Assembly (NCBI GenBank): GCA_947588755.1
Contig: CANPZB010000018.1
Location: 1-32,620, forward strand
Source of the DNA: Candidatus Gastranaerophilales bacterium
GTDB taxonomy: Bacteria > Cyanobacteriota > Vampirovibrionia > Gastranaerophilales > Gastranaerophilaceae
Direction: 5' to 3'
Length of the DNA: 32,620 nucleotides
In this document: positions 1 through 7,112 of the stretch, one piece after another
Layout of the letters: each line of letters opens with the position of its first letter
How positions within the stretch are numbered: the first letter of the stretch is position 1
Translations under genes and position numbers: made by a program
Notes under the pieces: model-generated
Told to the model about the DNA's origin: nothing
The model's input: the letters and a program-made list of their open reading frames with translations, nothing else
The model's database searches: none

Positions 1-438
1 AGCTCCTGCATGCATTGGAGTATATCCAAGACGTTTCAGGATTATGTACCAATACCGAATAAATAAGACCCTGAAACGAGTTCAGGGTGACATGTATAGT
101 TATAGTTTTCAATAAATAGTAATAAAAAAAAAGAAAGGGAAAAAAATATGAAAGAAAAAATTAAAAACGTGAAAATTTTGGAAAAGACTGTGAGACCCGA
201 AAATGGTAAGATCCTGAAACGTCTTGGATTTGCTCCACGCTCGCAGAGTTTCGCATTTGTGGCTCTGCCACAGTATGCTCAATCTGTTCGCCTCTTGGTT
301 GCTCGCGTTTAACGGGTCTGCGGTTGGTGTCTGCAATGACTTTGTCATTTTGCCACCAAGCCTCGCCCTCAGCTCGCAATCCGCTATCCGGACTCGTTTA
401 CACTCCGTCCGTCCGCAAATCCGCAAGTTCAGGATGAC
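1..438. other. Repeat-rich intergenic region, no convincing gene
   Basis: No open frame here resembles a protein. The stretch from about 205 to 435 is visibly richer in G and C than the rest of the window. It holds a hairpin at 68-88 (ACCCTGAA, 5-base loop, TTCAGGGT), a perfect 19-bp inverted repeat between 24-42 and 211-229 (ATCCAAGACGTTTCAGGAT and its complement), and copies of TTCAGG(A/G)TGACA at 81-92, 428-439 and 449-460. The 211-435 segment begins ATCCTGAA and ends TTCAGGAT, so it looks like a small palindromic or MITE-like intergenic element. That identity is inferred from structure only. Confidence 0.6.
24..229. repeat. Perfect 19-bp inverted repeat pair (24-42 / 211-229)
   Basis: ATCCAAGACGTTTCAGGAT at 24-42 is exactly complementary to 211-229. 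The arms are 168 bp apart and enclose the 68-88 hairpin. The arms may be terminal repeats of a small non-autonomous element or two inverted copies of one dispersed repeat. No transposase is visible. Confidence 0.6.
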
Positions 439-460
439 ATGTGTGGGGTTCAGGATGACA
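428..460 (+). repeat. Tandem direct repeat TTCAGGATGACA, 21 bp apart
   Basis: TTCAGGATGACA occurs at 428-439 and again at 449-460, with a one-base variant at 81-92. The first copy supplies AGGA followed by the likely start codon of the prepilin gene at 439. The second copy encodes part of its leader peptide (QDDK). The repeat is therefore fused into a coding sequence. Confidence 0.7.
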
Positions 461-1431
461 AATTTGGTTTTACATTAGCGGAAGTCCTAATAACCCTCGG
501 CATCATCGGTGTGGTAGCTGTTTTGGTTATACCGGGAATGATTAAAAATTATCGTGCAAAAGCATATAATACTCATTATAAAGTGTTTGAAAGAAAACTT
601 GAGGAAGCTACAAAACAGATGGCTATACAAGATAAACTGGCTCCCTATGCTGATACAAATTTGTTTGTTAATGCATTTTCTAAATATATGAAATTGTCTA
701 AAGTATGCAATTCAGATAATTTATCCGGATGTTTTTCCAAAACCATTAAAATAGGTGATGAAAATGTTGATGTATCTGATTTATCAAAAAGTAAAAATTT
801 CGGTAAAGAAGATTATAATACTGGAAATGTGGCAGTACATTTGCCGGACGGTTTAACCGCAATACTTTCATACAATCCCAAATGTGATATTAATGACATA
901 ACAACTATAAACAAAGGAACCGATTCTGCTTCTTGTATTTCTTATATTCTTGATTTAAACGGATATGCGAAACCAAATACGATAGGTCAGGATATTGTAA
1001 CTATCGGAGTTGAGATAAAAACTAATAAAAATGATTGGGAAAAAATACCCTGTAAATTTAAATCATCATGGGGGAACCCTTCTCAATGTACGAAATCTGA
1101 AATATATTCCGATATTGCTGATTCCGTTACAAATGAAGGTTTAGGAATAAGTGGGTCTATGGGTGCAAGCAGTAATGGAGCTCTCATGGGCTGGGACCTT
1201 GCAAACAAAACTTGCAATGATAAAGGGATGCGTTTACCCAATCACGCTGAATTTAATTCACTTTTACAAGCCGCTAGTGAGGGGCTTATTCCTCCGTTAC
1301 AGTCCGATGAATATTGGTTAGGAACGGGAGGATCTGATACTTACAAACATAATTGCCGCGGAGAACGTCTTGACTACTGCGGTTCTCAGGGTACATCATC
1401 ACACAGACGTGTCAGATGTATAGCATATTAA
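439..1431 (+). CDS. Type IV prepilin/pseudopilin with lectin-like C-terminal domain
   Basis: 330 residues. A short leader (about 10 residues) ends in G and is followed by FTLAEVLITLGIIGVVAVLV, the class III signal of type IV prepilins: cleavage after Gly by prepilin peptidase, Glu at +5, and a hydrophobic helix that anchors and assembles the subunit. The middle is a typical variable pilin globular domain with paired cysteines. The last ~85 residues (GWDLANKTCNDKGMRLPNHAEF..., ending RRVRCIAY) resemble the C-type-lectin-like/DUF1566 tails found on surface adhesins, inferred from the RLPxxxEF and terminal RVRC patterns. The start at 439 is the only in-frame ATG before the signal; AGGA lies 5 bases upstream. 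The leader is repeat-derived and unusual (MCGVQDDKFG instead of a short basic leader). It ends convergently with the XRE gene, overlapping by 4 bases. Confidence 0.85.
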   Translation: MCGVQDDKFGFTLAEVLITLGIIGVVAVLVIPGMIKNYRAKAYNTHYKVFERKLEEATKQMAIQDKLAPYADTNLFVNAFSKYMKLSKVCNSDNLSGCFSKTIKIGDENVDVSDLSKSKNFGKEDYNTGNVAVHLPDGLTAILSYNPKCDINDITTINKGTDSASCISYILDLNGYAKPNTIGQDIVTIGVEIKTNKNDWEKIPCKFKSSWGNPSQCTKSEIYSDIADSVTNEGLGISGSMGASSNGALMGWDLANKTCNDKGMRLPNHAEFNSLLQAASEGLIPPLQSDEYWLGTGGSDTYKHNCRGERLDYCGSQGTSSHRRVRCIAY

Positions 1432-1646
1432 AAATCAATTAATTCATTTACTTTAACTTCAAGTTTTTCCGCAATATCAATCAAAAGCCCAAGACTTACA
1501 CAACGCTTGGCGGTTTCAATTTTTGCCAGATGCTCTCTTGAAATATTAAGCATTTCCGCAAATGTGTTTTGGGATAATTTTTTCTGACGCCTGAAATTGT
1601 ATATTTTTCTGCCTAATTGTAAAAGTTTTGTAACCTTATTGTCCAC
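1428..1646 (-). CDS. Small XRE-family helix-turn-helix regulator
   Basis: 72 residues, essentially a single Cro/C1-type HTH domain (LGRKIYNFRRQKKLSQNTFAEML, then NISREHLAKIETAKRCVSLG, then LLIDIAEKLEVKVNELIDF). Such stand-alone XRE proteins bind operator DNA as dimers. The best start is a GTG at 1646; no strong ribosome site is visible. It diverges from the glycan genes that start at 1770, with 123 bp between them, so it could regulate that promoter, but nothing in the sequence proves it. It could equally be a mobile-element or toxin-antitoxin leftover. The fold assignment is firm, the target unknown. Confidence 0.85.
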   Translation of the reverse strand: MDNKVTKLLQLGRKIYNFRRQKKLSQNTFAEMLNISREHLAKIETAKRCVSLGLLIDIAEKLEVKVNELIDF

Positions 1647-1706
1647 AAAAATATTTTATGTTATCCTTATGGTGAAGTATGTAGTCTTAAAGAGAACAAT
1701 TATAAA

Positions 1707-1712
1707 TATAAT
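1707..1712 (+). promoter_or_regulatory. Possible -10 element upstream of the acetyltransferase
   Basis: TATAAT at 1707-1712, 57 bases before the start at 1770, in the intergenic gap divergent from the XRE gene. No good -35 hexamer is seen at 16-18 bp, so this is only a weak promoter call. Confidence 0.3.
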
Positions 1713-1769
1713 CGGTTTTTATCTTAAAGATGAAGTTGTCACATTGTTAATGAGAGAAAATAAATTAAA

Positions 1770-2201
1770 ATGATTCACGCATCTGCTGACGTACAAAGTG
1801 AAAATATCGGTAAAAATACAAACATTTGGCAATATTGTATCGTATTACCGAATGCAAAAATAGGCAGCGGATGTAATATATGTTCTCACTGTTTTATAGA
1901 AAATAATGTTGTAATCGGGGATAATGTTACTGTTAAATGCGGAGTTCAACTTTGGGACGGTTTGACTGTGGAAGATAATGTTTTTATCGGACCGAATGTT
2001 ACTTTTTGTAATGACAGATACCCGAAATCCAAAAATAAAAATTTTAAATTGGAAAAGATAAGAATATGTAAAGGTGCAAGCATTGGAGCAAACGCAACCA
2101 TACTTCCGGGTGTAACTATCGGTGAAAATGCTTTGATAGCCGCAGGTGCAATTATTACGAAAGATGTTGCCGAAAATGAAAAAATAATTGGGATTAAATA
2201 G
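1770..2201 (+). CDS. dTDP-3-amino-3,6-dideoxyhexose N-acetyltransferase-like, left-handed beta helix
   Basis: 143 residues made almost wholly of hexapeptide repeats ([LIV]-G-x4), e.g. [66 protein letters not shown]. The pattern and the CNDRYP segment match the WbbJ/FdtC/QdtC-type sugar N-acetyltransferases, which use acetyl-CoA to acetylate a nucleotide-linked 3-amino sugar. The C-terminus ends at KIIGIK, some residues short of the usual G(N/V)PA(K/R) tail. It opens the + strand glycan cluster and partners the ketoisomerase at 3070 and the aminotransferase at 8184, which supports the FdtC/QdtC role. It carries no homopolymer tract. Exact sugar (Fuc3N or Qui3N) cannot be decided from sequence alone. 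Confidence 0.8.
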   Translation: MIHASADVQSENIGKNTNIWQYCIVLPNAKIGSGCNICSHCFIENNVVIGDNVTVKCGVQLWDGLTVEDNVFIGPNVTFCNDRYPKSKNKNFKLEKIRICKGASIGANATILPGVTIGENALIAAGAIITKDVAENEKIIGIK

Positions 2202-2251
2202 TTATTTTATATAACTTTGCATTAAAAGTTTATTTATGATATTAAAAAAAT

Positions 2252-3009
2252 ATGTCAGATATCAGAGATATAACAAAATATACTGAAGATTATATTCATC
2301 ATGATTTTGAAAACGTCATGGTAAAGTATCGCAGGGAAAAAGTTTTGGAAGTTTTAAGGCAGTATAAACCCAAAAGTATTTTGGAAATCGGCTGCGGTAT
2401 GGATAGTGTTGTAAATTATTACAATGACTGTGAAAAATTTGTAGTTGTAGAACCTTCCGAAACATTTGCTCAAAAAGCGTCAAATGATATCAAAAATCTT
2501 ACCCCCCCCCCCCCCTCACAGCTTGTGTAATCAATGATTTTGTTGAAAATAAAACAGAAGAATTAAAAAGTTATGACTTTGATTTTATTATTTTAGCCGG
2601 TTTATTAAATGAAGTGGCAGATGCCGATACTTTAATCAGGCAAGTCAGAAAATTATTGACTCCGAAAACGATATTGCATGTAAATGTTCCGAATTACAAC
2701 AGTTTTCATTTGGTCTGGGCTTATAAAAGCGGAATTATAAAAGAACTCGGAAATCTTACTCCTACGGCTCGTAAACTGCAACAAAATAATACATTCAATT
2801 CCAAAATTTTGAATGAATTTATGAATAAAAACGGATTAAAAGTTATAGAAAGCGGTTCATATTTTATAAAACTATTTAATCATTCCAAAATGTCCCAACT
2901 TTTAAATGAAAAAATTATCAACTCGCAATTACTTGACGGATTATACAAAATGACGGAATATATGCCGGATTTAGGTGCAGAGATTTTTGTTAATTGTAAA
3001 CTTTTGTAA
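2252..3009 (+). CDS. SAM-dependent methyltransferase A, phase-variable, OFF (frameshift at poly-C)
   Basis: First of three paralogous class I methyltransferases. The N-terminal part (2252-2530) carries motif I, SILEIGCGMDS, and VVVEPSETF, the acidic ribose-binding strand end. At the C14 tract (2502-2515) the frame runs into TAA at 2528-2530. The rest (ACVINDFVENKTEEL... to EIFVNCKLL, stop 3009) is open in the next frame from 2518. C15 or C12 would join the two parts into about 252 residues, matching the intact paralogue at 4269. The tract lies in the loop just before the conserved INDF segment. Likely role is O- or N-methylation of a sugar in the surface glycan, inferred from the neighbours. 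No ribosome site is clear; TATGAT lies at 2235-2240. Confidence 0.85.
2502..2515 (+). repeat. Phase-variation tract 1, C14
   Basis: Fourteen C in methyltransferase A. The present length is out of frame; C12 or C15 restores the frame. Flanks (G strand: TGTGA-G14-TAAG) do not match the TC-G-CAAT module of the other tracts. Confidence 0.95.
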
Positions 3010-3069
3010 ATTTTGCAGTAAAATTATTTTTATGATTAAATATTCAGAGATAATTTTCTAAGGTTTAGG

Positions 3070-3480
3070 ATGAATTATAAATTAGTTAAACTAAACATAT
3101 ATGGTGACAACAGAGGTAAACTTGCCGTTGTTGAGGGCAATAAAGACATTCCCTTTGAAATAAAACGTGTTTATTGGATTTTTGATACTGTGCCCGAGCA
3201 GGAGAGAGGTAAGCATGCACATAAAGATTTGGAACAAATTATTGTAGCAATGGATGGGGCATGTCAATTTATGCTGGATGACGGTAAAACACAAGAAACT
3301 GTTTGGTTAAACCGACCTGATGTTGGTCTTTATATCGGTAAAAATATGTGGCGTGAAATGAGACATTTTTCATACGGATGTAAGTTAATGATTTTAGCCA
3401 GCAGACACTATGACGAAAAGGAATATATTAGAGATTATGAAGTATTTAGGAGAGAAATATGTGCAAAACAAGAGATATAG
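3070..3480 (+). CDS. fdtA: dTDP-4-keto-6-deoxyglucose 3,4-ketoisomerase-like cupin (FdtA/QdtA family)
   Basis: 136 residues, the usual length for FdtA/QdtA/TylM3-type sugar ketoisomerases. The sequence has DNRGKLAVVEG near the N-terminus, RVYWIFDTVPEQERGKHAHK with the family HAH motif, then QFMLDDG, a single cupin barrel. The family converts dTDP-4-keto-6-deoxyglucose to the 3-keto sugar, the substrate for a PLP aminotransferase such as the one at 8184. Ends inside the start of methyltransferase B (22-base overlap), so the two are translationally linked. FdtA versus QdtA (galacto or gluco product) cannot be separated by eye. No homopolymer tract. Confidence 0.85.
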   Translation: MNYKLVKLNIYGDNRGKLAVVEGNKDIPFEIKRVYWIFDTVPEQERGKHAHKDLEQIIVAMDGACQFMLDDGKTQETVWLNRPDVGLYIGKNMWREMRHFSYGCKLMILASRHYDEKEYIRDYEVFRREICAKQEI

Positions 3481-4210
3481 AGGATTATACAAAATTATAT
3501 TTAAAAGATGAGTATGAAAAGTATCAGGTAATATACCGCAGAAAAAAGGTACTTGAAATATTAAACAAATATCAGCCTGAATCTGTTTTGGAAATAGGCT
3601 GCGGAACTGATTCCATCTTCAATTACTATACAAATCTTGCGTTCGGGGGGGGGGCATAGTTGAGCCTTCTTCTGAATTTTGTAAAATAAATCAAAGAAAA
3701 TTGTCCGACAACCCCAATATAAAAATTATTAATGATTTTGCTGAAAACGCAATTGAACAATTAAATAATAAGGAATTTGATTTTATATTAATATCAGGAC
3801 TGATACATGAATTGATAAATCCTGACATTTTAATGAGAGCCGTAAAAAAAATATGCACTTCTAAAACAATTGTACATATTAATGTCCCCAATACGCATTC
3901 TTTTCATAATCTTTGGGCGAAAGAAGCAGGAATTATTAAAAATCTTGAGGATTTATCTTTAACCGCAAAGCAATATCAACGTAATCATGTTTACTGTCTT
4001 AAAACTTTGAAAGAATATTGTATCTCACACGGGTTTGAAATTATCGATGAAGGAAGTTATTTTATAAAGATTTTTAATAATGCAAAAATGCTTGAATGTC
4101 TTAATAACAAAATATTGGACGATAATTTAATTAATGCATTAAATTCATTAATTAAATATTTTCCCGAAAACGGTTCCGAAATATACGTTAATTTACAAAA
4201 AATCCAATAA
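3459..4210 (+). CDS. SAM-dependent methyltransferase B, phase-variable, OFF (frameshift at poly-G)
   Basis: Second methyltransferase paralogue, with a good ribosome site (AGGAGA, 6 bases before ATG) inside the end of the ketoisomerase gene. It has motif I, SVLEIGCGTDS, then reaches G10 (3645-3654) and stops at 3657-3659 (AFGGGA-stop). The continuation, IVEPSSEFCKINQ...KIINDFAENA... to EIYVNLQKIQ, is open from 3656 in another frame and ends at 4210. G11 (or G8) would give AFGGGGIVEPSSEF and a protein of about 251 residues, aligned with paralogues A and C. The tract sits just before the EPS motif, a different place from A and C. Confidence 0.85.
3645..3654 (+). repeat. Phase-variation tract 2, G10
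   Basis: Ten G in methyltransferase B, flanks GCGTTC-G10-CATAG. Out of frame as sequenced; G11 or G8 is in frame. Shares TC before and CA after with most other tracts. Confidence 0.95.
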
Positions 4211-4221
4211 GATAAAATCAT

Positions 4222-4250
4222 TAGACATTATATTTGTTTTATGTTATATT
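4222..4250 (+). promoter_or_regulatory. Sigma70-type promoter for methyltransferase C
   Basis: TAGACA at 4222-4227, 17-bp spacer, TATATT at 4245-4250, with TG at 4242-4243 giving an extended -10 (TGTTATATT). It lies right before the AAGGAG site at 4257-4262 and the ATG at 4269. Methyltransferase C can therefore be transcribed independently of the tract-disrupted genes upstream. Confidence 0.55.
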
Positions 4251-4268
4251 TGTCTCAAGGAGAAAAAT

Positions 4269-5000
4269 ATGCAGATTACACGTGATATAGAAAAGTACGC
4301 AAAAGATTATCTTGATGATGAATTTGAATTTGTGATGTCTAAATACAGAAAAAATATGCTTGTGGAAATGCTTAAAAAATACAAGCCTAAAAATATTGTT
4401 GATATCGGACCTGCATATAATTACCTTTTTAATGATTACAAAGATTTTGATACATATATAATAGTCGAACCGTCAAAAATAATGTGTGACAGAATTGTTC
4501 CTCAAAAAGGAGTGAGAATAATAAATGATTTCCTTGAAAATGTTGACAATTCCGAATTTAAAAATATTGATTTTGTAATAGCAAGCGGAATGATACACGA
4601 AGTGGAAAATCCCGAAAAATTCTTGGAAAAAATCCATTCAATATGCACAAAAGATACTATTGTGCATGTTCTTGCACCAAACAGTAATTCCTTTCATTTA
4701 ATATTTGCTAAAGAAGCAGGCATGATAAAAGAAATCGGTGAAATTACCGATTATTCCCAAAAAATGCAAAGATTAAGAACTTTTAACATAAATTCTCTGG
4801 AAAAATTAATTAACGACTGCGGATTTGAGACCGTTGAAAAAGGTTCGTTTTATTTCAAATTTTTTAATCAGTCCAAAATGACAAAATGTATAAAAGAAAA
4901 AATGCTGACAGATGATTTATTGGATGCTTTGGTTAAACTCGGGGGGGGGGCAATGCGAGACTATTCTGCGGAAATTTGGGTTAACGGGAGAATTAAATAA
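4269..5000 (+). CDS. SAM-dependent methyltransferase C, phase-variable, in frame (ON)
   Basis: Third methyltransferase paralogue and the only intact one (243 residues). NIVDIGPAYNY is the motif I region (the usual GCG is GPA here, so SAM binding may differ), followed by IIVEPSKIM, RIINDFLENV, IDFVIASGMIHEVENP and a C-terminal half shared with A and B. The G10 tract (4941-4950) is read as Gly-Gly-Gly-Ala near the C-terminus, where A and B have TEY and IKY; a one-base change would swap the last ~16 residues (AMRDYSAEIWVNGRIK) for an unrelated tail. Good ribosome site, AAGGAG. Probably modifies a glycan sugar; substrate unknown. Confidence 0.85.
   Translation: MQITRDIEKYAKDYLDDEFEFVMSKYRKNMLVEMLKKYKPKNIVDIGPAYNYLFNDYKDFDTYIIVEPSKIMCDRIVPQKGVRIINDFLENVDNSEFKNIDFVIASGMIHEVENPEKFLEKIHSICTKDTIVHVLAPNSNSFHLIFAKEAGMIKEIGEITDYSQKMQRLRTFNINSLEKLINDCGFETVEKGSFYFKFFNQSKMTKCIKEKMLTDDLLDALVKLGGGAMRDYSAEIWVNGRIK
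4941..4950 (+). repeat. Phase-variation tract 3, G10
   Basis: Ten G in methyltransferase C, flanks AAACTC-G10-CAATGCGAG. In frame at this length. The outermost CTCG and CGAG are complementary. Confidence 0.95.
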
Positions 5001-5005
5001 GAAAA

Positions 5006-5954
5006 ATGCATAAAGAAATCGGCGGATATATTGAATTTGAATTTAATTCAAAGACAGAACCTTATTATAAGCTGCCTGCATTGAATACTTCAAGAAATGC
5101 TCTAAAATATATAATTAAAGCATATAATATTAAAGAAATGCAGGTTCCTTATTATAATTGTCCCGTTGTTTGGCAAGCAATTGAGGAAACAGGCTGTAAA
5201 ATTAAATTTTATAAAATAAATGAAGATTTAATGCCCGATTGTGAATTCAGGGAAGATGATTATATCTTATACACAAACTATTTTGGAATAAGTTCCAAAA
5301 ATATAAAAAAACTGGCAAAAAAATATAAAAATTTAATAATTGATAACGCACAAGGCTTTTTTATGAAACCGATGGGTATAGGAAGTGTATATTCTCCGAG
5401 AAAATTTTTCGGTGCTCCCGATGGTGCCTATGTTTATTGTAAAAAAGAATTGAATGAACATTTTGAAAAAGATATGACTTCTCATACGAGAGTTTCTCAT
5501 CTGGTTAAAAGAATTGAAGGCGGGTCAAACTTTGGTTATGATGATTTCAATAAAAATGAAGATACGCTAATCAGTGCAGAAATAAAAACAATGTCGGATT
5601 TAACTTCATATATACTTTCCCATGTTGACTATAAAAAAGCAAAAACAAAAAGAAGAAATAATTTTAAATATCTTCATAAATTTCTTAGAAAATATAATAA
5701 ATTAAAAATAGAATTAACCGATGATGATGTCCCGATGTATTATCCTTTTTATATTAAAAATGACATCTTAAGAGAGCATTTAGTAAAAAATAAAGTATAT
5801 ATTCCGATTTGTTGGAAATTTGATACGCTTTCGGGGGGGGGGGCAATTGCTGGAGTATGATTTGAAGGAATATGTATTTCCTTTAATTGTTGACCAGAGA
5901 TATGATAAAGAGGATATGAAGCATATTATTCAAATAATTAAAGAGGTTCTGTAA
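5006..5954 (+). CDS. DegT/DnrJ/EryC1-like PLP-fold protein, phase-variable, OFF
   Basis: Resembles the DegT sugar-aminotransferase fold in a shortened form: VPYYNCPVVWQAI (cofactor-loop region), DDYILYTNYFGI, LIIDNAQGFF (the DxAxx strand) and YSPRKFFGAPDGAYVYC, where the Lys corresponds by position to the PLP-binding loop. With G11 at 5833-5843 the frame ends at 5860 (SGGGAIAGV). The genuine C-terminus, QLLEYDLKEYVFPLIVDQRY...IIKEVL, is open in the next frame and stops at 5954; G10 would restore it and give about 316 residues. Starts 5 bases after methyltransferase C. Whether it is an active aminotransferase is uncertain; similar proteins occur beside GNAT-type transferases in LPS loci, which fits the next genes. 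Confidence 0.75.
5833..5843 (+). repeat. Phase-variation tract 4, G11
   Basis: Eleven G in the DegT-like gene, flanks CGCTTTC-G11-CAATTGC. Out of frame now; G10 (or G13) restores the native C-terminal 36 residues. Confidence 0.95.
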
Positions 5955-5984
5955 CCGTTTTTGTGATAGTTGAAAAGGTAAAAG

Positions 5985-7112
5985 ATGGAAATAATTGAAA
6001 TTGATAAATCCGAATACAAAAGACTTGTTGTAAAGCCTTTTTCAAAATTTGAAACCGTTGAGTTTGCGGAATTAAATAAACATAAAGTTGATGATGTTAA
6101 ATATTTTTTGTTTAATAACGGAAAAAACAGGTTTGCAATATTTGCGGGAATTAAAGATAATATATTAAAATTTCCTTTTTCCGCTACTTATTCAATGTTT
6201 TCCGAGGTTACACAAAATAATAAAATTAATTGTTATTACGAAACAATATCAGCCTTAAATAATTGGGCAAAAAATAACAATATAAAAAAAATAATAATAA
6301 ACACACCTGCCCTAAGTTATGATTCTATGGAAATAACAAAATTGCATAATGCACTTTTGCAAAATGAGTTTAAAATAAAGAGTTTAGATGTAAATTTTGA
6401 ATATAATCTTGAAAATTTTGATGATGAATATATATCAAAAATTCATCACAGTGCAAGAAAAGCTTTAAAAGCCGCAATAAAAAACAATTTAAAATTCAAA
6501 AAAACAGACGATGTTAAATCCGTATATGAGATTATAAAACGAAACAGAGAATACAGAGGATTTCCTTTGAGAATGAATTTGGAAGAAATTATTAAGACTT
6601 CTAAAGTTATTGACAGTGATTACTTTATCGTAACCGATTCCGATGACCGCGGTATTGCTTCCGCATTTATACATCATCTCAGGGATGATTTGGTGCGGGT
6701 TGTTTATTGGGGGAATACTCCCGAAAGCGAAGCATTAAGACCCGTTAATTTTATTGCTTATAATATTTTCAAATTCTATAAAGAAAGCGGTAAAAAGCTT
6801 GTTGATATAGGTACATCTACGGTTGACGGGCAAGCAAATTACGGATTATGCGATTTTAAAGAGAATATAGGCTGTTCGTGTTCACCCAAGATTAATTTTG
6901 AAGAAGAATTTTTCTCTCACTCGGGGGGGGGGCAATGCGAGCCCGTCCGTAGTTTAGCAGCTTTATTATCCGCCATTTTAAATAAAATTGAAAACGAAGT
7001 TTTTGCTTTAATTTCCGTTGTCGAATTAATACTTGAAATATTTAATCCCGATGTTTTATCAGATGCCGTAAAAAGCTTTTATATATATCCCGGGAGGACT
7101 GTATGGAGTTAA
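5985..7112 (+). CDS. GNAT/FemAB-like acyl or aminoacyl transferase 1, with tract-controlled tail
   Basis: 375 residues. Residues 1 to about 305 align with the next gene throughout: FNNGKNRFAIFAGIKDNILKFPFSATYSMFSE, HHSARKALKAAIKNNLKF, KRNREYRGFPLRM, VRVVYWGNT and GTSTVDGQANYGLCDFKENIGCSCSPKINF. This is the BioF2/FemX-like GNAT arrangement. After that comes a G10 tract (6923-6932, SGGGQ) and a ~55-residue tail absent from the paralogue. G9 or G11 would end the protein within about 11 residues, close to the paralogue's length. The long form ends overlapping the start of the paralogue at 7103. Likely adds an acyl or amino-acid group to a sugar; substrate unknown. Confidence 0.75.
   Translation: MEIIEIDKSEYKRLVVKPFSKFETVEFAELNKHKVDDVKYFLFNNGKNRFAIFAGIKDNILKFPFSATYSMFSEVTQNNKINCYYETISALNNWAKNNNIKKIIINTPALSYDSMEITKLHNALLQNEFKIKSLDVNFEYNLENFDDEYISKIHHSARKALKAAIKNNLKFKKTDDVKSVYEIIKRNREYRGFPLRMNLEEIIKTSKVIDSDYFIVTDSDDRGIASAFIHHLRDDLVRVVYWGNTPESEALRPVNFIAYNIFKFYKESGKKLVDIGTSTVDGQANYGLCDFKENIGCSCSPKINFEEEFFSHSGGGQCEPVRSLAALLSAILNKIENEVFALISVVELILEIFNPDVLSDAVKSFYIYPGRTVWS
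6923..6932 (+). repeat. Phase-variation tract 5, G10
   Basis: Ten G in the first GNAT-like gene. Flanks GAATTTTTCTCTCACTC-G10-CAATGCGAG are nearly identical to those of the tract at 12027 in an unrelated gene on the other strand. Confidence 0.95.

Noticed and set aside
428-460. CRISPR array
   Set aside because: Only two adjacent copies of a 12-bp repeat with 9 bases between, and no cas genes.
109-478. Open frames of 70-105 codons on both strands in the first 480 bases
   Set aside because: They cross palindromic repeats, show no recognisable domain and contain phenylalanine-rich or repeat-coded stretches; the DNA looks like a repeat element.
1170-1431. Diversity-generating retroelement target
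   Set aside because: No reverse transcriptase, template repeat or accessory gene in the window; kept only as a remark on the fold.
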